14,282 nt of DNA from Acetomicrobium sp. UBA5826 (GTDB lineage Bacteria > Synergistota > Synergistia > Synergistales > Acetomicrobiaceae): positions 3,754 to 18,035 of the forward strand of contig NZ_DJHF01000002.1 in NCBI RefSeq assembly GCF_002433005.1, read 5' to 3'. Each line of letters begins with the position of its first letter. Within the stretch, counting starts at the first letter, position 1. The notes under the pieces are model-generated. The model saw only the letters and a program-made list of their open reading frames with translations, made no database searches and was not told the DNA's origin. Shown piece by piece: positions 6,346 through 13,373 of this stretch. A program made the translations under genes and the position numbers.

Positions 6346-8352
6346 TTAAATGTTCCTCGCCACCTCGAAGGCATCCCATATGGTGAACATGAAGTTACGC
6401 ACCTTCATGGCATCTCCTATGAGGTAGGAGTTCGGAAATTCCTTCCTCACCGAGTCGTAAAGCTTGTTTTCCTCCTTAAGGCCAATGGCAACGACGATGG
6501 TGTCGGCCTCAAACTCTGTCTTTCTAAAGTTTTTGTCCATCAACACAGCACCCTTGGAAGTAACCTCAGCTACGGTTGTGCCAGTTACGACCTTTACATT
6601 GTGGAAGCAGAGCAGGTCTAAAAGCATCTGTTTGTTGGCATGGCACAGCGGCATACCTGCCGACATCAGCTCATCCAGCATCTCAACTATCGTGACTGAC
6701 TTGCCCTGTTGGGCCAGCCAAAGGGCCGTCTCACAACCAACGAGACCACCTCCGACGACCAATACGTTCTGTCCTGCCTTCGCCTTACCCAAGAGCAAGT
6801 CTTCTGCCTTTACGACGTTGTTATTATCAACGCCTGGAACGTTTAAGTCCCTGGGGCTTGAGCCCGTGGCCACGATAACTACATCGGGAGCTTCCTCTTG
6901 AAGCAGATCAAGCGTTACCGTCGTGTTGAGTTTCACGGTGACGCCTGCCCTTTGAAGCTCATTTTCGTACCACTTAAGCAGCCTTTCCTCGTCCTTCTTA
7001 AACTCGGGCACCGAGGCCTCGATGATATGGCCTCCGAGATGTCCTGACCTCTCAAATATCGTCACCTTATGTCCCCTTAAAGCAGCAACCCTAGCCGATT
7101 CCATACCGGCCAAGCCGCCGCCTACGACGGCAACCTTCTTAGGATTCGTTGTCGGGGTGATGGCTAATTCCTTTTCTCTGCCACAGGCGGGGTTGACCGC
7201 ACAGGAAAGGGGTTTTCCCTCAAATATCCTGCCCAGACAGCCATCTTGACATCCCAAGCAGGGCCTGATCCTTTCTTCCTGGCCTGACTTTACCTTGTTT
7301 GGCCACTCGGGATCCGCGAGCAACCCTCTTCCCAAGACGATCACATCGGCAGTTTTTTCTTCCAAAGCTTGAGCGGCAAGGTCGGGCAGCTCCATCCTGC
7401 CGGCCATGAGCACGGGAACGCTTACCACCTTTTTTAACTCTCGAATCAGGTCTATGTAACAGCCGTGTTTCATATAGTTCGGCGGATGGGCCCAATACCA
7501 TGCTTCATACGATCCCGCATCGGCGTTAAAAGCATCGTAACCGGCATCCTGTAGTATCCTGGCAGCTATTAAGCCTTCTTTAAGATCTCTGCCCTTTTCT
7601 TCAAAGTTCTCGCCAGGTAACCCTCCGCGGTTCCAACCCTTTATATAACTTTTTATGCTGAACCTCAAGACCACGGGAAAGTCCTTACCAACTCTAGACT
7701 TAATGGCCTTGACGATTTCAATGGGGAAAGTCAGCCTTCCTTCTAGATCGCCGCCATATTTGTCGGTCCTCCTATTGAAGAAGCTCATGGTGAACTGATC
7801 CAGAAGGTAGCCTTCATGCATGGCGTGTATCTCGATGCCATCGAAGCCGCAAGCCACGGCGATCTCTGCTGCTTCTGCAAACCTCTCGACCAGGCGTTCC
7901 ACTTCCTCGGTCTTAAGCTCCCTGCATGTTACGTTGGGTTCCCAGTAGTTTGGAATGGCCGAAGGAGCTACCGGTTGACAGTCGAGCATGATTGGATGAG
8001 CATTATGGCCCAGACCGGCCGTAACTTGGACGAATATCTTCGATCCGTAGGCATGAACTCTTTCCGTAAGTTCCGAAGCCCTAGTGATGAAATGAAGCGG
8101 ATTTAACGTTATGCAGGGAAAGGTGGGCATTTTCAGCTTTTCTATCTCGTTTTCAACCTTAACCGCTCCCGTTATGATAAGCCCGGTACCGCCACGAGCC
8201 CGTTCGACGTAGTATTCGACGGCTCTGTCTGCAAAACAGCCATCCTCGGTAACCAAGCCAATGATTCCCATGGGAGCCATGGCAATCCTATTTGGCATTA
8301 CCGCACTTCCTATTCTGATGGGCTCAAACAGCTTTTCTTGACCCTTCTGCAT
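6346..8352 (-). CDS. Old Yellow Enzyme/2,4-dienoyl-CoA reductase type [4Fe-4S] FAD/FMN oxidoreductase
   Basis: A 668-residue, three-domain flavoenzyme of the 2,4-dienoyl-CoA reductase (FadH)/trimethylamine dehydrogenase/clostridial enoate reductase family. Residues 1-360 form the FMN TIM barrel, with the family motif GFDGIEIHAMHEGYLLDQF...NRRTDKYGG (about 165-200). Four cysteines, C365, C368, C372 and C384 (CLGCQDGC...SCAVNP), have the CX2CX3CX11C spacing that binds a [4Fe-4S] cluster. VAVVGGGLAGMESA (about 408) starts the FAD-binding domain, and VLVVGGGLVGCETA (about 528) the NAD(P)-binding one. Electrons would pass from NAD(P)H via FAD and the cluster to FMN and the enoate or dienoyl substrate. 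The true substrate cannot be told from sequence. An in-frame GTG at 8364 exists but is merged with the AAGGAGGTG Shine-Dalgarno (8362-8370), so the ATG at 8352 is preferred. It is first in a two-gene unit with the TOPRIM-like gene. Confidence 0.9.
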   Translation of the reverse strand: MQKGQEKLFEPIRIGSAVMPNRIAMAPMGIIGLVTEDGCFADRAVEYYVERARGGTGLIITGAVKVENEIEKLKMPTFPCITLNPLHFITRASELTERVHAYGSKIFVQVTAGLGHNAHPIMLDCQPVAPSAIPNYWEPNVTCRELKTEEVERLVERFAEAAEIAVACGFDGIEIHAMHEGYLLDQFTMSFFNRRTDKYGGDLEGRLTFPIEIVKAIKSRVGKDFPVVLRFSIKSYIKGWNRGGLPGENFEEKGRDLKEGLIAARILQDAGYDAFNADAGSYEAWYWAHPPNYMKHGCYIDLIRELKKVVSVPVLMAGRMELPDLAAQALEEKTADVIVLGRGLLADPEWPNKVKSGQEERIRPCLGCQDGCLGRIFEGKPLSCAVNPACGREKELAITPTTNPKKVAVVGGGLAGMESARVAALRGHKVTIFERSGHLGGHIIEASVPEFKKDEERLLKWYENELQRAGVTVKLNTTVTLDLLQEEAPDVVIVATGSSPRDLNVPGVDNNNVVKAEDLLLGKAKAGQNVLVVGGGLVGCETALWLAQQGKSVTIVEMLDELMSAGMPLCHANKQMLLDLLCFHNVKVVTGTTVAEVTSKGAVLMDKNFRKTEFEADTIVVAIGLKEENKLYDSVRKEFPNSYLIGDAMKVRNFMFTIWDAFEVARNI

Positions 8353-8406
8353 TTTCGATGACACCTCCTTATTTATGTCTATCTCCTCATGCGCTAGCTA
8401 TAATAT

Positions 8407-8415
8407 ATTATATCA
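8407..8415 (-). promoter_or_regulatory. Extended -10 promoter of the flavoenzyme unit
   Basis: Read on the minus strand, TGATATAAT (8407-8415) is a perfect TATAAT with the TGn extension, about 55 bp upstream of the ATG at 8352. The region 17 bp upstream has no good -35 hexamer, as is usual for extended -10 promoters. The space beyond it (8428-8460) is rich in short imperfect inverted repeats around TATTAATA and TGGT...ACCA that might bind a regulator. Confidence 0.55.
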
Positions 8416-8525
8416 CGCCCTGAAAGCCGCGTTATTAATACGCCGTGGTATATTAACCATAACTTTGGGCATAAAATAACAAAGAGGTCGACTGCTTTGG
8501 CAAGATATCGATAAAAACAAATTTA

Positions 8526-8534
8526 TGTTATATT
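8526..8534 (+). promoter_or_regulatory. Extended -10 promoter of the F420-ligase homologue
   Basis: TGTTATATT (8526-8534) is a TGn extended -10 box, with no convincing -35 hexamer 16-18 bp upstream. It lies about 54 bp before the ATG at 8588, which also has a strong GGGGGG Shine-Dalgarno at 8571-8576. Together with 8407-8415 it makes the 8353-8587 gap a divergent promoter region. Confidence 0.45.
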
Positions 8535-8587
8535 ATCGAACGGTCGCAAAGAAACCCACATAAAGTGCAAGGGGGGTGTGATTTAAC

Positions 8588-9778
8588 ATGACACGTAGAG
8601 TTGGCACGATAGCTAGAGGGATCAGGGCACCTTTGGCCAAAGCTGGAGATGACGTGATCTCATTAGTGATAGATTCCATAAAGAGGGCGTGTAAAGATGA
8701 GGGCTTTTCGCTGCGAAACAGGGATGTCATAGGCATTACCGAATCATTGGTCGCCAGAACGCAGGGAAACTATGCCACTATATACCACATAGCTGCCGAC
8801 ATTTCACAAAAGACATCTGCCGAGGAAATAGCAGTTCTTTTTCCCATAATAAGTCGGAACAGGTTCTCTTTAATCCTCAAAGGCATTGCTTTGACCGGAA
8901 AAACTATACATCTTTTTTTAAATTATCCCAACGACGAGGTTGGCAATCCCGTAATGGACAGGGACGTCCTTTACGATAAAGACATAAATCCCTACACCGA
9001 TTTATTAGACGAAAAAGACTATCGAACCATACCCGGGCTCGCCATTATTCATCCCTTTACAGGAGTCGATTACGTTGAGCTTTACAAAAGCCTGGCCCCT
9101 AAAGGCAAAGTGAATATATATTTTTCGAACGACCCGAAGGTGGCTTTGAACTACTCAAGCGAAATCTTGGTCGCAAACATCCATGAAAGATCTTGGACGA
9201 AAAAAATCCTTTCCAAAGCCGGCGCCAAGAGGGTTCTCGGATTAGACGACCTGCTTACCGAACCCGTGAACGGGAGCGGCTATAACCCCGAGTACGGCTT
9301 GCTCGGATCCAACATGGCCTCTGAAGACAAGGTCAAACTTTTTCCACGAAACTGCCAGGAAATCTGCGAAAAAATACAGTCCGAGCTTAAAAACATCTTT
9401 GGCGTAGAAGTGGAGGTAATGATTTACGGCGATGGAGCTTTCAAGGACCCCAAGACCGGCATATGGGAGCTTGCCGATCCCGTGGTCTCTCCCGGCTTCA
9501 CCCAAGGCCTGACGGGAACACCTAAAGAGATCAAATTAAAATATGTAATCGACAAAGAGCTGGAGGGAAGTAGAAGCGCCCTCGAAGAATCCGTCAAAGA
9601 GCGTATTCTCAAGAAGAAAGAGCTTGGCATAGATACAAACGAGACTTTGGGCACCACTCCCCGCATGTACACCGATCTTCTCGGAAGCTTGTGCGACCTG
9701 ACCAGCGGAAGCGGAGACAAGGGAACGCCCATAGTGTTAGTACAGGGATACTTCGACGATTATACGGCCGAATGGTAA
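8588..9778 (+). CDS. Coenzyme F420-0:L-glutamate ligase (CofE)-like protein
   Basis: A 396-residue cytosolic protein whose first half resembles the F420-0 gamma-glutamyl ligase (CofE/FbiB N-terminal) family. RRVGTIARGIRAPLAKAGDDVISLVIDSIKRACKDEGFSLRNRDVIGITESLVARTQGN (residues 3-61) matches the GxxxGDDxxxLI...DGDIIxxTxxxVSKxxGxxx opening of the family. The middle (FSNDPKVALNYSSEILVANIHERSWTKKILSKAGAKRVLGLDDLL, about 180-224) and the tail (about 270-396; PVVSPGFTQGLTGTPKEIKLKYVIDKE) are not readily placed. The protein is longer than typical CofE (about 250 residues). CofE adds glutamates to F420-0 with GTP. No other F420 gene (cofC, cofD, cofG/H) is in the window, so the real substrate may differ. 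It is monocistronic, with its own promoter and a terminator at 9788-9808, and starts at an ATG 11 bases after the GGGGGG. Confidence 0.75.
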   Translation: MTRRVGTIARGIRAPLAKAGDDVISLVIDSIKRACKDEGFSLRNRDVIGITESLVARTQGNYATIYHIAADISQKTSAEEIAVLFPIISRNRFSLILKGIALTGKTIHLFLNYPNDEVGNPVMDRDVLYDKDINPYTDLLDEKDYRTIPGLAIIHPFTGVDYVELYKSLAPKGKVNIYFSNDPKVALNYSSEILVANIHERSWTKKILSKAGAKRVLGLDDLLTEPVNGSGYNPEYGLLGSNMASEDKVKLFPRNCQEICEKIQSELKNIFGVEVEVMIYGDGAFKDPKTGIWELADPVVSPGFTQGLTGTPKEIKLKYVIDKELEGSRSALEESVKERILKKKELGIDTNETLGTTPRMYTDLLGSLCDLTSGSGDKGTPIVLVQGYFDDYTAEW

Positions 9779-9787
9779 TACAATTTT

Positions 9788-9808
9788 GCAACAATGTTGC
9801 GTTTTTTT
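9788..9808 (+). terminator. Intrinsic terminator after the F420-ligase homologue
   Basis: GCAAC (9788-9792) and GTTGC (9796-9800) form a 5-bp stem with loop AAT, followed by G and seven Ts (9802-9808). The distance from the TAA at 9776-9778 is 9 bp. The stem is short but the U-run is good. Confidence 0.7.
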
Positions 9809-9824
9809 AAAAGATATCTATACT
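9797..9824 (+). promoter_or_regulatory. modA: Weak candidate promoter for modABC
   Basis: TTGCGT (9797-9802) and TATACT (9819-9824) are 16 bp apart, and the -35 would overlap the terminator stem of the upstream gene. The leader to the modA ATG would be about 70 bases. A good TTGACA also occurs at 9824-9829, but no -10 box lies at 16-18 bp from it. I could not recognise a ModE operator or a molybdenum-cofactor riboswitch in 9779-9899. Confidence 0.25.
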
Positions 9825-9882
9825 TGACATGGATGCACCCCTAATCGCATGGCTAAATCAACCCGGGCATCCTAATATATTC

Positions 9883-9902
9883 CATGGGAGGTATTTTCCA
9901 TG
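9883..9902 (+). promoter_or_regulatory. modA: Hairpin covering the modA Shine-Dalgarno and start codon
   Basis: CATGGGA (9883-9889) can pair with TTCCATG (9896-9902) around a six-base loop GGTATT, giving 7 bp with one G-U pair. The stem holds the whole AUG of modA (9900-9902), and the GGGA half of the Shine-Dalgarno GGGAGGT (9886-9892). The RNA could therefore hide its own start site. This is seen in sequence; a regulatory role is inference. Confidence 0.3.
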
Positions 9903-10661
9903 TCGTACAGAATCAGACAATTGCTTGCAATCGTCATCGGAGCAGTCCTTATTCTGTCCTTTAATGCCGTCAATTCCGCTCCGGCCGCCCAAGAAGACAT
10001 AGTAGCCGTTGCCTCGAGCATTCATGAGTGCATCAAGGATTTGGCGTCCGAATTCGAATCCGAAAAGATGGGAAGGACTCCTAAAATAGTTGCCGGCGCC
10101 TCAGGCAAGCTCGCGTCTCAAATAATGGCAGGGGCTCCTTTTGGCTTATATCTGCCCGCGAGTCCTGAATGGACTGAAAAGCTTCTAAAAGAAGGCTTTT
10201 TGTTCGATGTATTTCCCGTGGCTTCATCTTTCCTTGTGGCATGGTGGGCGAAGGACGAGCCTATTTCGACGGATACTTTAAAGAAAAAGGATGTCCGCAT
10301 ATCCATCGCCGACACGAAAGCTGCGCCCTTCGGCAAAGCCGCTGCACATTATCTGCAATCTCAGGGCATTTACGATGAGCTGTTAGAGGAAAAAAGACTT
10401 GTGATAACGGGCAATGTGGAACAGGCTGCGCTGGCCGTCAAAAGCGGAGGAGCAGATATAGGGATGTTCTCCTTATCGATCGCAAAAAAGCTGAACAAAG
10501 GAAGATATACCGTGCTGCCCGTGGAACCATTGCAAAACAGCGGTGGCCTGGTCAAGGAAAGATATTCGGAGAACCTCAAGGCCTTTTGGGAGTACATAAG
10601 ATCCGAAAGGGCCAACGAAACATGGATCAAATGGGGTTTTGAGCCAGTGCAAGGGAAATGA
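9900..10661 (+). CDS. modA: Molybdate (or tungstate) ABC transporter, substrate-binding protein
   Basis: A 253-residue periplasmic binding protein of the ModA family. Residues 1-26 are an export signal (RIR, then a hydrophobic core IVIGAVLILSF, cleavage near VNSA-P). The mature protein opens with EDIVAVASSIHECIKDLASEFESE (about 32-55) and KIVAGASGKLASQIMAGAP (about 62-80), the two ModA blocks whose serines bind the oxyanion. GGADIGMFSLSIAKK at about 180-194 and the C-terminal FWEYIRSERANETWIKWGFEP are also typical. The FGSSG of E. coli ModA reads GASGK here, a small deviation. Molybdate and tungstate cannot be told apart by eye. GGGAGGT lies 7 bases before the ATG. The TGA overlaps the start of modB as ATGA (10658-10661), so the operon is tightly coupled. 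Confidence 0.88.
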   Translation: MSYRIRQLLAIVIGAVLILSFNAVNSAPAAQEDIVAVASSIHECIKDLASEFESEKMGRTPKIVAGASGKLASQIMAGAPFGLYLPASPEWTEKLLKEGFLFDVFPVASSFLVAWWAKDEPISTDTLKKKDVRISIADTKAAPFGKAAAHYLQSQGIYDELLEEKRLVITGNVEQAALAVKSGGADIGMFSLSIAKKLNKGRYTVLPVEPLQNSGGLVKERYSENLKAFWEYIRSERANETWIKWGFEPVQGK

Positions 10662-11287
10662 TTCCGTCTCTTTTAGTAAGCTTAAAAGTGTTAGCGGCCG
10701 ATATCCCTCTGCTGTTTTTTTTAGGAACGTCGATCGGCTGGATCTTGGCAAAAAAGAACTTCAGGGGGAAGAACTTGGTTTACGACCTCATTATATTACC
10801 GATCGCTCTCCCCCCTTCCGTTGTAGGTCTATACCTTCTCATGGCGTTGGGACGTATCCCGTATCTGAAAGAGGCAAATATACTTTTTTCCTTTACCGCT
10901 GCCGTCATAGCTCCTCTTTTTCCCGCCCTTCCCATAATGATACAGGCCGCTAAATCGGGTTTCAGCTCTGTAGACGAAAAGCTGGAAGCGGCAGCCCGCA
11001 CTCTTGGCGACAGCGAATTCGAGGTGTTTCGGAGGGTAACCTTCCCCCTGGCTAAACCTTACATAATCGGAGGACTTGCCCTATCCTCCATGAGAGCTCT
11101 TGGGGAATTCGGCGTAACCTTAATGATAGCGGGGAATATACCAGGAAGGACCCAGACTTTGCCGCTTTTCATATATAGCAGCGTCGAATCCATGAGTTTT
11201 TTTGAGGCAAATATTGCAGCCATCTTGCTGACGGCATTGGGAATTGCCAGCCTATTAATTGTAAAGAGGGCGGGAGGTAAGGCGTGA
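10658..11287 (+). CDS. modB: Molybdate ABC transporter, permease
   Basis: A 209-residue inner-membrane permease of the ModB/CysT-type family, with about five or six membrane helices. The cytoplasmic EAA loop is clear: EKLEAAARTLGDSEFEVFRRVTFPLAKPYIIGG (about 107-139), in which EAA---G and the following charged residues contact the ATPase. ILPIALPPSVVGLYLL near 46-61 and ALGEFGVTLMIAGNIPGRTQTLPLFIY at about 147-173 (the GEFG..LMIAGNIPG.TQT block) are characteristic of molybdate permeases rather than sulfate ones. It initiates at the ATG of an ATGA overlap with modA and ends in a GTGA overlap with modC, so all three genes are translated together. The length is slightly below the usual 220-230. 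Confidence 0.93.
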   Translation: MIPSLLVSLKVLAADIPLLFFLGTSIGWILAKKNFRGKNLVYDLIILPIALPPSVVGLYLLMALGRIPYLKEANILFSFTAAVIAPLFPALPIMIQAAKSGFSSVDEKLEAAARTLGDSEFEVFRRVTFPLAKPYIIGGLALSSMRALGEFGVTLMIAGNIPGRTQTLPLFIYSSVESMSFFEANIAAILLTALGIASLLIVKRAGGKA

Positions 11288-12378
11288 AAGATTGTTTAGA
11301 GGCTACATTCTTCAAAAGATTAGGCAATTTTAGTCTTGATGTTTCACTCAGACTCAAAGAGGAGATCGGAGTACTCTTCGGCCCCAGCGGTGCCGGGAAG
11401 AGCCAAACCCTGAAAATACTGGCAGGCATAGTAAAGCCCGACAAAGGGCGCATAAGCCTCATGGATCGCCTTTTATACGACTCTTCCTCTTCCGTCTTTA
11501 TAAGGGCGGCAAAGAGAAAGATCGGGTTGGTATTTCAGGAGCTTGCCCTGTTTCCCCATCTGACGGTCTTGGAAAATGTCGCATATGGCCTAAAGGGGCC
11601 GAATAGGTGGCACTTGGCAAAAAGTTGGCTAGATGCCATGAGGCTCGAGGGGTTTTACGACAGAATGCCCGATCAACTATCCGGCGGACAGAGGCAACGC
11701 GTTGCGCTGGCAAGGGCCTTGGCGCCAAAACCTGATCTTTTGCTCTTAGACGAACCCTTCAGCGCCCTCGAAGGACCGTTGCGTCGGGCGTTGAGAAGAG
11801 AGCTGAAAAAGCTTTTCGAAAGGGTCAAAACTCCAATTCTATACGTGACCCACGACATCGAGGACGTCTGCTCTCTGGCGAACAGGGTCTTTATCATGCG
11901 CGACGGATCGATAATGGCCGACCTCGAGGCAAGCAAGCTCTGGGACCCTTTAAGTCAAGCTAACATTTGGCATTCCCTAGGATGGGGAACTTTAATACGA
12001 GGCGAAATAGCAATCGATGACGGCTATCACTGGTTCACATGGCAAAAGGGGAGGCTGAGGCTCTCGCCCTCTAAAGAGTTGACCGCAGGTAAGGCGACGG
12101 TTTTCATCCCTCCCGACCAGATAAAACTCATTTATCCCAATCTTCCCGTGGATCATGAACTGCAACCTAACACACAGGAGGGAACGATAGTGGAGAAAAT
12201 GGAGATAAACGGATCCGTCAGACTCTATATCTTCGGAGCTGATGTAGAGTGGCATGCGGAGTTCTCAAAAGATTCATACCTAACCCTAAACCTGCGGGAG
12301 GGACATCCCATATTATTCAGCATCCAACCTTCGAGCATAACGGTATTGACGGATGAGGAGTGTTGTTCTGCAAACTAA
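11284..12378 (+). CDS. modC: Molybdate ABC transporter, ATP-binding protein with TOBE domain
   Basis: A 364-residue ABC ATPase powering the ModAB importer. Walker A GPSGAGKS lies at 33-40, the Q-loop glutamine at 85, the signature LSGGQ at 132-136, Walker B LLLLDE at 152-157, and the switch histidine in YVTHD at 190. The C-terminal third (about 298-355, EGTIVEKMEINGSVRLYIFGADVEWHAEF and on) is a TOBE domain, which in ModC proteins binds oxyanion and may slow transport when it is plentiful. The segment between (about 210-295) connects the two. The start is GTG at 11284, whose TGA overlap with modB (11285-11287) and the preceding GGGAGGT (11272-11278) support it. No terminator is visible after the stop at 12376-12378, so read-through toward the thi genes is possible. 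Confidence 0.93.
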   Translation: MKDCLEATFFKRLGNFSLDVSLRLKEEIGVLFGPSGAGKSQTLKILAGIVKPDKGRISLMDRLLYDSSSSVFIRAAKRKIGLVFQELALFPHLTVLENVAYGLKGPNRWHLAKSWLDAMRLEGFYDRMPDQLSGGQRQRVALARALAPKPDLLLLDEPFSALEGPLRRALRRELKKLFERVKTPILYVTHDIEDVCSLANRVFIMRDGSIMADLEASKLWDPLSQANIWHSLGWGTLIRGEIAIDDGYHWFTWQKGRLRLSPSKELTAGKATVFIPPDQIKLIYPNLPVDHELQPNTQEGTIVEKMEINGSVRLYIFGADVEWHAEFSKDSYLTLNLREGHPILFSIQPSSITVLTDEECCSAN

Positions 12379-12436
12379 TCGATAGCCCCTCGTGAAGTGC
12401 CTTAAGATACATGGCCCTTCTCGAATGCAAAGTTTG

Positions 12437-12445
12437 TGATAGAAT
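12437..12445 (+). promoter_or_regulatory. Extended -10 promoter of the thiamine-precursor importer operon
   Basis: TGATAGAAT (12437-12445) is a TGn extended -10 box close to TATAAT. Transcription would start about 12451-12453, just before the riboswitch's first stem at 12455. A -35 at the right distance is poor (CTTCTC), as often with extended -10 promoters. Confidence 0.5.
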
Positions 12446-12454
12446 GGAAACATA

Positions 12455-12547
12455 ACTTCCGGGGGAGTCGGGTAACCGACTGAGAGGAAGCTTTTGACAG
12501 CTTCGACCCTTAGAACCTGATCCGGGTCATGCCGGCGGAGGGAAGGT
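12455..12547 (+). ncRNA. Thiamine pyrophosphate (TPP) riboswitch (THI box)
   Basis: The conserved THI-box core is unmistakable. The GGGGGAG (12461-12467) is followed by a stem GTCGG/CCGAC closed by GTAA (12467-12480), then CTGAGAGG (12480-12487), a variable stem GAAGC/GCTTC (12487-12504), the motif AACCTGATCCGGGT (12514-12527), ATGCCGGCGGAGGGAAG (12529-12545). The outer stem P1 is CTTCC (12456-12460) with GGAAG (12541-12545). TPP riboswitches turn off thiamine synthesis and uptake genes when TPP is ample. Here it leads an ABC importer, so uptake of a thiamine precursor is expected to fall when TPP is high. Confidence 0.95.
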
Positions 12548-12594
12548 AAAAAATTTTGCAATATCAATTTATTAAAGCGCAGCCTTTCCCTGTA

Positions 12595-12631
12595 TGCCGA
12601 CTGATCCTAAAAGAGGAGGTCGGCAATTTTT
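12595..12631 (+). promoter_or_regulatory. Expression platform of the TPP riboswitch: hairpin pairing the thiZ Shine-Dalgarno, with U-tract
   Basis: The outer stem TGCCGAC (12595-12601) pairs with GTCGGCA (12619-12625). An inner stem TCCT (12605-12608) pairs with AGGA (12614-12617) around loop AAAAG. The Shine-Dalgarno AGGAGG (12614-12619) is thus almost wholly paired. Five Ts (12627-12631) follow directly, so the same fold could act as an intrinsic terminator or as a translation blocker. The arms GTCGG/CCGAC also occur in the first aptamer stem (12467-12471, 12476-12480), so strand exchange between the two is possible. Whether TPP acts by termination or translation is inference. Confidence 0.6.
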
Positions 12632-13373
12632 GTTGAAGGTTTGCGGTATCACAAAGATCTATCCGAACCTGACGGTGTTCAGGAATATAAATTTTTCCAC
12701 CGAACGTGGAAACTTTGGCGTCTTTCTTGGCCCCTCGGGGTGCGGTAAAAGCACTCTATTCAGAGTCATAGCAGGGATAGAAGGAAGAGACAGCGGCCAT
12801 ATCGAATGGAAGGGCGTGAAAGTTAGCGATCTGAAGGACGAAGCCGCTATAATGCTGCAAAAGGACCTGCTTTTGCCCTGGTCCACCCTTTTGGATAACG
12901 TCTTGATCCCTGCAAAAGTCCTGGGCAAAGACCTTCAAAGGGAACGCAATAAGGCCATCGGCCTCCTGTCCCGTTTCGGCCTGTCTGGATTTGAAGATTA
13001 CTTTCCCTATCAAGTCTCGGGAGGAATGCGCCAAAGGGCGGCACTGGTAAGAACTCTTCTCTTCGACAGAGAAATACTGCTCCTCGATGAACCTCTATCT
13101 GCCCTGGATGCCCTCACCAGGAGGTTACTGCAGAAAGAAATCCTTCGCATCCAGCTCGAGTTTGAAAAGACCGTATTGATGATTACTCACGACATCAAAG
13201 AGGCCCTCCTCCTCGCCGACAGGATATTTTTGTTGTCTCATCTGCCCACAGGAATCATCAAAGAAATAGACATGAGAGATATGCCTAAACCCAGACAAAG
13301 TCTGGGGCCAAAGTTGGCCGCTATGGAAGAGGAAATATTCTCTATATTGAGAGGTGAGCTGGTAGATGCATAG
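12630..13373 (+). CDS. thiZ: HMP/thiamine-precursor ABC transporter, ATP-binding protein
   Basis: A 247-residue nitrate/taurine (SsuB/TauB)-type ABC ATPase. Walker A GPSGCGKST lies at 34-42, the Q-loop glutamine at 77 (IMLQKDLLLPW), the signature VSGGM at 129-133, Walker B ILLLDE at 149-154, and the H-loop MITHD with H187. It should power uptake by the permease and binding protein encoded next. An ATG at 12594 is in frame and would add 12 residues, but it has no Shine-Dalgarno, lies at the foot of the riboswitch hairpin, and would put the hairpin inside the coding region. The TTG at 12630 has AGGAGG (12614-12619) 10 nt upstream and begins the usual LKVCGITKIYPN start of the family, so I choose it; the next TTG (12633) cannot be excluded. 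It overlaps the permease gene by 8 nt. Confidence 0.88.
   Translation: MLKVCGITKIYPNLTVFRNINFSTERGNFGVFLGPSGCGKSTLFRVIAGIEGRDSGHIEWKGVKVSDLKDEAAIMLQKDLLLPWSTLLDNVLIPAKVLGKDLQRERNKAIGLLSRFGLSGFEDYFPYQVSGGMRQRAALVRTLLFDREILLLDEPLSALDALTRRLLQKEILRIQLEFEKTVLMITHDIKEALLLADRIFLLSHLPTGIIKEIDMRDMPKPRQSLGPKLAAMEEEIFSILRGELVDA

Noticed and set aside
8428..8460. Imperfect inverted repeats around TATTAATA and TGGT...ACCA
   Set aside because: Arms of only 3-4 bp flank the cores and do not match an FNR, CRP or Rex consensus; too weak for a feature.
9824..9829. Perfect TTGACA upstream of modA
   Set aside because: No -10-like hexamer occurs 16-18 bp downstream (the bases there are GCATGG), so it is not called as the promoter.
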